Assembly (NCBI GenBank): GCA_025200525.1
Contig: CM045761.1
Location: 138,448,223 to 138,512,222 of the forward strand
Reading direction: 5' to 3'
DNA: 64,000 nt
Source: Camellia lanceoleosa
Lineage: Eukaryota > Streptophyta > Magnoliopsida > Ericales > Theaceae
The notes under the pieces are model-generated. The model saw only the letters and a program-made list of their open reading frames with translations. It ran no database searches and had not been told where the DNA came from. How positions within the stretch are numbered: position 1 is the stretch's first letter; every line of letters begins with the position of its first letter. Below, piece by piece: positions 56,978-64,000 of this stretch. Both the position numbers and the translations under genes were made by a program.

Positions 56978-57510
56978 TGTGAGAAAGTATTTTGCAAATG
57001 ACACCACGTGGCTAAGATAGCCCTGAGATGTCGGCTAAGGTGCCATGTGGATGAGTCATGTTACCGAGGTGATCATGGCATTGCCGAGATGTTCTGCGGT
57101 AATGTCGAAATCCCGAGGTATCAAGATAAGAGACAAGAGTCCTAGAGCGGGAGAGGATCTCAGTCTGGATAAGGATAAGGCTCATGAAGAATTTATTCAT
57201 ATCTAGCTAAGAGTCCGGGATGAGCATTAAGCCAGAGTCCAACGAAGTAAGGCTTCTAGGGGATCAAGTCACTAATGGTTATAAAAGTAAGACACCCTCG
57301 TGGGTCTGAGATAAGTTATTTCTTGTGAGTTTAACTATTATTTGCTATCTGTGAGAGATAAAGTTTTACTGACTTGATCGTCGAAATACTCCCAGATGGA
57401 CGAACCACCTCGAAATTCCCATATTCTTGTTACAGATTGTTTCACTTAATCTATTCTGCCGGTACTCTCTAACAGAGTTTCCCATTTAGTTGTGTGGTCA
57501 AAAATCAACA
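56978..57510 (+). repeat. LTR D (533 bp)
   Basis: Starts TGTGAGAAAG and ends AATCAACA. It is rich in CCGAG(G/A) words and has a TATA box at 57280-57287. No target duplication is visible because the other end of the element is absent. Confidence 0.6.
57280..57287 (+). promoter_or_regulatory. TATA box of LTR D
   Basis: TATAAAAG on the plus strand, about 300 bp into the LTR. It would transcribe away from, and antisense to, gene copy 3. Confidence 0.6.
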
Positions 57511-60131
57511 CCCACAAATCATATGCGCCAGATTGTGACTAAGAGTACCCACTAGCTTGAGTTTGACAAATCATTTAACAAATGAAATTTAGAAATGATT
57601 CCAAAAGTTAAAACAAAATGATACTGTTTTAGGGTTTGAATTTTGATGTTATTTTACTTTAATTTTATATTCAAGCGGTTGATTTATATTATTGACTGAC
57701 AGTTTTTGTCATGGAAAAAATAGAACATTAGTAGAAAAATATCATGGCAAAAATTAGGATGTTAGAACTTACCACAATAAATTTAAGAGTTACTTACTTA
57801 AAAATTTTATTTACAAATATTATAGTAGCTTAGGTTATGTCTAAGATTTTCTAAATCAATAAGTCTTATTAGTAAAATTGAAAATATTATCAAGTTTTTT
57901 TCTATTTTTAAAACTAAGAATATTATCAATTTTACATAGTAATACTCTAGATAATTAAACCAATAAGTAGAAGAGCAAAAACGTTTAATCTCATACTCTG
58001 TTTTTTTTTTCCCTCAGTGAGTGAAACTATCCAATAAATCGAGAACATTATCAGTTTTCCAATTTTAAAACTGAGAATATTATTAGTTTTTTCATTTTTT
58101 TTATTTTAATTTTGCATATCAATATTTCATCATCATACTCCTTTATAGACATAAGATTTTCATTTTTGTATAAAAAATAATTCAGTTTAGTTTTTTTTTT
58201 TTTTTTTTTTTTTTGCACATAATTTTTTTTTTAGTTTTTTCAATTTAAAATTTGATCTTTTAAAGTTTTGAAAATCAAAATAAATGTTAAATCATCATGT
58301 TCCATTATAGAGAATCATAAAATGATGACAATCGTTATTTAAAGAACAATTCTGACTATTAAAAATTTAATGGGACTTGAAGACTTAATAGAGTATAAAT
58401 TTATAAATTAGGACTTGTGTGTAATTGTCCCTAAATTTAATATAAAAAATCTATAATTTGAATCCTTTTTTTTTTTATGTTAAGAAAAACAAAAAAAAAA
58501 AAAAATAAGGTGACATGTTGAATAACTCTGAATAAATTGTTTAAAAAGTCACCAATTTACCAAAAAGGAAATTATGTGTTATGGTGCAGTTCATAATTTT
58601 TATTCTTGGTAAATGGGTTTGAAGAGTTGATCGGACTGGAATTTGGAAAGATTGAAGGTGCAATCCAATGTATTTGGAGTCAATGTTGTGTGGCTCGTAC
58701 AGAAGTCAGCGTTGCACAACTCATGAGAATTATTTCAGATTTTGTTTTGGTAATTTAAATCGTTTAATTTTTAAAAAACATCGAGTGAAATATATTTATA
58801 AAAATTTAAGTTGATCAGATATTCATCAACTCGTATTTGTATTCTGTTTAATACTTACATATTTATTTTTTTTATATTTAACTATGTTTTGATGAAAAAA
58901 CTACCGATATCCGATCGACTTGATTTTTTATAAATATATTTTATTTAGTATTTTTTTAAAAATTGAATAATTCAAATTATCGAAATAAATTTCGAAATAA
59001 TTTCTATAGACCGTGCAACAATTACTACTTTGCCGCTTGCACACCGGTGACCCAATTCCTAATCGAATCTAGTTTTCAAAATTTGATGTAAAAGTAAAAT
59101 TTTAATAAATTAAAAAAACAAAGAAGAGTGGTTGTTGGGTTTCTAGATATACGTATATGTAAGTAAAAATAAAAAAATTGGACTAGTTTGTTTATTTATT
59201 ATTATTATTTTTTTAGTGACAAAATTACATTGTTAGTTTTTATACTTTAATTTTTGTATCATTTTGATCCCTATGATTTCAATTAATTTATTTTGACTAT
59301 GAATTTTTTACTTTGTCGCAAATATTGATTTCAATTGTTAGCATTTTTTTATGACAAATGCGCACATAAACAACATATATCTTGATTTTAATGACAAAAT
59401 TAAAAACTTGATCAATTCAATGACTTTACATCAACTAACTCAGTGATCATTTTTCATAATAAAAAAATAAATAAACAAACAAATAAATTTATCAATTAGA
59501 TTAAATTGACAAAAAAATTAAAATTGAGTTAATTAAAAATATAACAACCTTTTTTTCTATAAGTGAAAAAATATATAAATCAAAATAACACAGACAATAC
59601 AATAACCACTTGTGTGTGCCTATGACGCCCAAATACATATGCTATATGGGTTTAACGTAGACGGAGTAATCATCTGCCAATCCTTTTGATTTTAATTATG
59701 AGTGTCAAAATTTCTGTAGATGGCGTGCAATATGTGGTAAACATGGTCAATACCCAAATCAATCATAATTTTCCTCCAAAAAAAAATGGAAGAGCTAATT
59801 ATAAAATATCATAGAAGGAATAAAATTCAAGACGTTGACTTGACAAATTCGGAGACAATTAATGCTGTCGTTAGAATTGTTCTTCACCTCGCTTTACTTG
59901 ACAGTTGTCAATCGAAAATCGCTGTCACGACTCGTTTAATTTGGGTTAGACAAGTCTTTGTTGACAGTAGTTATTGCAACCACAATGACCAATGGTAGAA
60001 TGAGGACAAACGCTGTATGACTTTTTCCCTATTAATAAAATAAAAAGAATAAATTATACTGATTTTTTTTTTTGAATATTTAAAAAAATATATAATAAAT
60101 TTTATAATTTTAACCTAATTACAGTGACCTC
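57511..60131. other. AT-rich intergenic DNA, no gene seen
   Basis: Poly-T (about 58190-58215), poly-A (about 58480-58505) and other AT-rich runs, without any long frame. A pair of related AT-rich blocks with AATATTATCA(A/G)(T/G)TTTT words lies at about 57880-57937 and 58040-58097. One foldback element is present (58711-59019). This is the only stretch not attributable to an LTR element. Confidence 0.6.
58711..59019. mobile_element. MITE-like foldback element (309 bp)
   Basis: Left arm GTTGCAC...GAATTATTTC and right arm GAAATAATTTC...GTGCAAC are complementary. Pairing continues inward (TTTAATTTTTAAAAAA with its complement, AAATATATTTATAAAAA with its complement) for about 120 bp per arm around a central loop. 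It has no coding capacity. A clear target duplication was not found, so the superfamily is unassigned. Confidence 0.65.
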
Positions 60132-60914
60132 TGTACGGGAAAGAAATACACCTTCTCGTATAATTCTGTTGATCAAGTCTGCGTTCCTCAATACGTCGTC
60201 GTTCCACCACCTGAAAACACAAACGTGAGCTGGCCGGCGGGTGTGTGCCGGAAACCTCTCCGATGCCTAAGTCAGTAAGCAAGAAGGCAAAAACTCAATG
60301 TATTCAGGGAGCAAAATTGTATTACCTCTTCAAAGGTGATATTGGTGAGCTTATATAGGTTTCGCGTGGCACAATCCTGGTAGAACTCTTACTCTTCCAA
60401 GTGTAGAGTCCTTCTAGGATTACTCCTCCTATCATAGAGTCCTCCCAGAACTCATACTCTTGGAAGATAATGCTTATCCTCCAACACCCTCCTCACTGCT
60501 TAAACCAAGTGAGATGGTCCTTCTACAGCCGAACTCTCACTCACCGGAGTAACAACCAGTTCGGTCCTTACTTCTATCCCTTACCTCGGCGTACCCATGC
60601 TAAGGCCGAGCTAGACATAAGGGAGTCAAGCTGAAAGACATTCTGAGTCAAAGTTCACCTCGGCTTAACACATGTTACGACCGAAGTAACCAAGCATCTA
60701 CAGCCGAACTGCTACTAGTTCGGCTCTCCATTTCTTCACTTCTACTCCGGTTTCGTACGTCAAGACCGGAGTAAGTAGAAAACCGAGCTACACCACTTGA
60801 GCCTGTAAACCGGACTACCGCAACACTCCGGCCGACGTACAAGCTACCCTTTCAATTGGGATTACTTCGGCCCAACCACCAGCTCGGCCCAATTCAGTAT
60901 AAATTGCCCTCTCA
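60132..60914 (-). repeat. LTR E (about 783 bp)
   Basis: The minus strand starts TGAGAGGGCAAT and ends CCCGTACA. It has a TATA box at complement 60350-60358. Downstream is GACTTAGGCATCGGAGAGG followed by CCGGCACACACCCGCCGG, an R/U5 phrase common in plant LTRs. U3 is full of CCGAGCTA/CGGCTTA words. The left boundary is less certain than the right. Confidence 0.6.
60350..60358 (-). promoter_or_regulatory. TATA box of LTR E
   Basis: CTATATAAG on the minus strand, directed away from gene copy 4. Confidence 0.6.
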
Positions 60915-60924
60915 ATTGCCCCTT
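60915..60924 (-). other. Polypurine tract before LTR E
   Basis: AAGGGGCAAT on the minus strand abuts TGAGAGGGC, close to the A-element tract GAGGGGCAAC. Confidence 0.65.
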
Positions 60925-61131
60925 AATTCCATCTGCAAAGCATGATTGGGATTACCTGTCTACCAACCGGGCTAGTCTTAACTTTTCCAGCCGAGCTAAA
61001 ACACCCATTAGCCTCTCCAGCCGAGCTAAGACCCTTTAATTTTTCCAACCGAGCTAAACTTAGGCCGTACTGTACACGTCCGGTCAAAACGTCTCTTCAG
61101 TCTGCCGAAATTGAATCGATTGTCCTTCCTT

Positions 61132-61139
61132 GACACGTG
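61132..61139 (+). promoter_or_regulatory. G-box upstream of gene copy 4
   Basis: TGACACGTGTCA is a 12-bp palindrome. ACGCCGCC follows at 61170-61177. Confidence 0.6.
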
Positions 61140-61202
61140 TCAAGCCCCTAATGGCCGTTCACAGTTGTTACGCCGCCCTCGTATTTCGCAACTTTTGAAC
61201 AG

Positions 61203-61218
61203 TTCCCGCCTTCCCGCC
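61203..61218 (+). promoter_or_regulatory. Tandem E2F-like sites, copy-4 promoter
   Basis: TTCCCGCC occurs twice back to back, about 70 bp downstream of the G-box and 60 bp upstream of the CT run. It matches the E2F consensus TT(C/G)CCGC. Not seen in the other three copies. Confidence 0.4.
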
Positions 61219-61385
61219 TTTTACACAAAACACATTCATCATTTTTGTCCCTTACTCTGCACTATTCATCTTCTCTGTTCTCTCTCTCTCTTGCTCTTTT
61301 GCGCTTCATCCGTGCGTCTCAAGAGATCGTGCCTTCCATTGCTGTTGCTACGCCTGCTCCTACCTCCAGCCTCTCTCCCTTCCTG

Positions 61386-62009
61386 GTAAGCGTTTTCTAA
61401 TCTGCTTCTCTTTTCACTGTTTCAGTGCTTTCGTTTTACTCCATAGTTGCTCGTACCATGTGTTTTGGCTTTCATTTGATTCATAGCTATATGTTTCTTG
61501 CGTGCTTGCTAAACACTTTCTACACTTAGCTTCGCTTCTGGGAATAACTTCACAAGAACATTATGAACATCATGAAGTGCTGGTAGAACGATCATTTGAT
61601 CCACAAAAATGCACCCAACCGAACTAGGGACTGTTAGAGCTGTCTAGGAGAACCAGAACCGAACTAACACTTGTACAACCCACAGTAATAATTTTAATAG
61701 GTTGCCACTTGACTCTCCTTAGCCGTAATAAAAACGCTTTGAGCTAGAAAATCCGACCCTCGACCGAGCTAAGCCCTGGGGGGCTAAGCCAGCTTTTTGA
61801 GTTTCCAAAACCGAACTCAGAAAGCTGCCCCTCAAGGCCTAACCGAAGTAGGAAAATCCACAAGTGAAACCGAGATAACAAAACACTATGCAAGCCGATA
61901 CAGATAACATAGCCACCCGAAGAATCGAAATAAAACCAACCTTTTCTTGCTTTATTTTTATAGCACGGTCTTTGATCTGTGCTTGACACCTTGTTTTTCA
62001 ACTTTGCAG
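61386..62009 (+). other. Possible leader intron of gene copy 4
   Basis: Donor CTG|GTAAGCG and acceptor CAACTTTGCAG would remove 624 nt between the promoter and the first domain exon. Stops at about 62080-62104 remain downstream, so the exact 5' exon structure is open. Confidence 0.35.
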
Positions 62010-62621
62010 ACTTAGGCTGCCCAGGCACTCCCTCTGCGCGTCCGACCGGACTACTGAGCACGCTCTTTCAACCGAGATAAATTATTTCATAACTTATAGA
62101 ATAAATTGGGAAGTACAGACACTTGGTAGAAACCCCAGGCGGCCTAGCCGATTTCCGAGAACAGTACAACATTCCAACCGATGTAAATCTAGAACTAGCC
62201 GAACAAGGAGTCGACCCATGGGACGAAGAAGGCTTTGTCCCATTTACCCTCCAATCCATAGTAGAAACCGGACTCAGATTCACAGTCCAGCCACTAATAT
62301 GCGAATTCCTTAGGCAGACCAGACTGTGCCCAACTCAACTATCCACCAACACATACCGAATTATAATGGGCATAGATGCTCTAAACCAACAAACCGGTCT
62401 GAACCTAGGTCTGGCCGAGATACTACATCAATATTCAATAGGATCCAAAAACCAAGGTTGGTGCTACTATCTGAGAGTGCGCCGAGGTAGAGAAAAGATA
62501 ATAAAACACACACCGGACAAAGATGTTAATGATGATGATTTCTTCTGGGTATTTGGGAATTTCGAAGACCTCGAAGCCCGCATCCCAGGCCAAAGAATAA
62601 ATTACAAGATGGGGGAACCCG

Positions 62622-62716
62622 GTATACATACTTCGGTTTTTATTCCGCCTTTTCTATTATATTTCGGCTTTTCTCCTTTGAACCGGATTAACACTTGCTT
62701 TCTTTTTCCTTTGCAG
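62622..62716 (+). other. Intron 1 of gene copy 4
   Basis: GTATACATAC...TTTCCTTTGCAG, 95 nt. Splicing keeps the frame open (GEP-D-KSHL) across two long exons. Confidence 0.75.
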
Positions 62717-63386
62717 ACAAGTCCCACCTCATCTTCAACTACAACCATCCCAACATCTCAGTACTCAAGGCCGCACTCCGGGTCAAGGAGAGATCTTGGG
62801 AGAAACTCCTAAATTTCCAACCGTCCTACAGATACTCCGGTCGCCGTAAAGGCAAGGTGACCGACTTCCTTCTCGAGGACGATCCAGAACCGGACCCAAC
62901 CTTGCCCGAAATCGTCCTTGTGCGACTAACTGCAGAACAAGAGATGGCGAAGAAAAACAGACTGAGGGCCATGCTCACCGAAACAAGCCCAACCGAGGTA
63001 CCACAAACCGGCAAATCAACCGAGGCCGTGGTGGCTCTTCCCTCCCAATGACCTTCGCCTCCCGAAACAAAGCGTGCGGGATCGACCAAACCGGGCCACA
63101 ACTAGTTGATGAGGATGAGAACGTGCTGCCACCAAGCCCACCAGCAGTCACCCAACCGAACCCCCAGCCGGAGTCATCAAACCGGTCTGAAACCCCCCAG
63201 TGGGCTCCCCCCTAGTCTTCAATAACCGAGCTATCAACGAGGATGACTCCGTTGTCTCAGATAAGGATCACCTTCTGGCCTTCAATTTGGCCAGAGGTGT
63301 GTGCCTTCCAAAAGACATGGAGCACCATCAAAAGAAGCTCAACACCGAGGTAAAGTCACTTGATGCGCTTCAAGTCCATGATCGTG

Positions 63387-63469
63387 GTAAGCAATCATCT
63401 TTCGCTCTCTAAAATTTGTCCAACTTCCAGTTCGGTCAACAACTAAAAATCTTACCATACTTTGTGCAG
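63387..63469 (+). other. Intron 2 of gene copy 4
   Basis: GTAAGCAATC...ACTTTGTGCAG, 83 nt, before ALQK, which matches AIQH in copy 3. Confidence 0.7.
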
Positions 63470-64000
63470 GCTCTCCAGAAAACCACGCTTGGACACCGGC
63501 AGGTGATGGAACTTCGTAAGACCGCCAGGCAGGCCATGAAAGACGCCGTAATAAAGCTACCGAACTAACACAAGCCCGTAACAAGGCGGTTAACTGGAGG
63601 CCGAGGTATCACGTCTCACCGGCCTGGTTACCTCGGCTGAAAGTGATAAGCAAAAGGCCGTGACCGAGGTGAAAGATTATTACCTGTGGGAGATGGCCCA
63701 GCTGCAAACCAAAAAAGACGCCGAAATAGGCCTGCTGAAGGCCGAAGTAAAAAAGGCCAGAAAGCAAGGTTTCAAGAAGGCTGAAGATGCCTACGGTCTT
63801 CAATGTGGCGCAGCAAAGGACCTTTTCTTCAAGTGCGGTTGGCGGAGTGCGGTGGAGAAGCTCGGTTGCACTCCTGACACCGATGCTTACAACGCTCCAC
63901 CGTACTTTATTCCGGCTTCGCTTAAGCAATATGCGGACGATCTTCAAAAAGCATTCCTTGAAGGGTCCGGTGACGAAGAAGATGATGAAGATGATGACGA

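Larger units (their letters stand above)
53275..57510 (+). mobile_element. 3' end of a plus-strand element carrying gene copy 3 antisense
   Basis: In plus orientation: antisense gene (53275-55727), its promoter (to 56965), polypurine tract 56966-56977 and LTR D 56978-57510. Only this 3' part is present; pol and the 5' LTR were not found in the window. The right flank from 57511 is non-repetitive-looking DNA. Confidence 0.55.
60132..64000 (-). mobile_element. 3' end of a minus-strand element carrying gene copy 4 antisense
   Basis: Minus-strand sense: gene copy 4 antisense (64000 down to about 62105), promoter, polypurine tract 60915-60924, LTR E 60914-60132. The rest of the element lies beyond the right edge. 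It mirrors the copy-3 element. Confidence 0.6.
62105..64000 (+). pseudogene. Antisense accessory gene, copy 4, runs off window
   Basis: The open frame starts at 62105 without an ATG, so an upstream exon is likely. Domain exon: LADFREQYNIPTDVNLELAE, LQSIVETGLRFTVQPLICEF, LSTNTYRIIMGIDALNQQ, GLAEILHQYSIGSKNQGWCY and WVFGNFEDLEA. Intron 1 is 62622-62716 (phase 1), then DKSHLIFNYNHP and VKERSWEKLLNFQPSYR, ending in an acidic DDPEPDPT stretch with a stop at 63049. A displaced block follows (FNNRAINEDDSVVSDKDHL, AFNLARGVCLPKDMEHHQ), then intron 2 at 63387-63469 and ALQKTTLGHRQVMELRKTA. Another frameshift precedes the coiled coil (63594 on: LTGLVTSAESDKQKAVTEV, LLKAEVKKARKQGFKKAEDA) and the acidic end GSGDEEDDEDDD, still open at 64000. 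Best-preserved copy. Confidence 0.75.

Noticed and set aside
59786..59998. 70-codon ATG frame in the intergenic stretch
   Set aside because: Short, AT-rich context, no motif, no neighbouring exon or promoter; likely chance.

Overview
This is a plant nuclear window, most likely from a eudicot with a repeat-rich genome, and about 96% of it is LTR retrotransposon sequence. The evidence is the Ty3/gypsy domains, tRNA-iMet primer sites, LTRs of 0.5-5.4 kb, canonical GT-AG introns and G-box promoters. I found no host cellular gene, tRNA, rRNA or CRISPR array. The species cannot be resolved by eye.

Layout. (1) 1-3122: 3' end of a decayed plus-strand Tekay/Del chromovirus, sitting in an older LTR remnant (3123-3234). 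(2) 3235-4795 and 33213-34041 are two halves of one decayed plus-strand gene (copy 1). A 28.4-kb element (A, 4796-33212, target duplication CAAGC) splits it. Element A is a Tat/Ogre-like element with LTRs of about 5.35 kb, a gag remnant, no recognisable pol, and a string of minisatellites. (3) A 9.3-kb minus-strand Tekay element (20653-29969, duplication GTCAA) lies inside the 3' LTR of A. (4) A 91-bp minisatellite (34231-34745) leads to a second gene copy (copy 2, 35181-36747), cut off by a minus-strand Tat-like element B (36748 to about 52863). B was itself hit by a third Tekay element (39440-48895, duplication AAAAC) and carries a solo LTR (C, 49133-52071). (5) 53275-57510: a third gene copy on the minus strand, head-to-head with a plus-strand LTR (D). 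(6) 57511-60131: 2.6 kb of AT-rich single-copy-like DNA holding one foldback MITE-like element. (7) 60132-64000: a minus-strand LTR (E) followed by a fourth, plus-strand gene copy that runs off the window.

The unifying discovery is the four-copy gene. All copies share an N-terminal domain resembling the 'putative gypsy type transposon' family (Pfam PF04195). The copies where both ends can be read also share a charged coiled-coil C-terminal half, and two of them end in an acidic tail. Introns recur at matching positions and GACACGTG lies upstream of each copy. In copies 1, 3 and 4 the gene is antisense to, and head-to-head with, a Tat-type 3' LTR marked by a GGGGCAA-like polypurine tract. This fits an antisense accessory gene carried between pol and the 3' LTR of Tat-lineage elements. 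Such a gene can keep its introns through retrotransposition, because they are not introns on the genomic RNA strand.

All coding units seen here are broken by stops or frameshifts, so the window is a graveyard of nested elements. The relative insertion order can be read from target-site duplications: antisense-gene elements first, then A and B, then the Tekay elements and solo LTR C.
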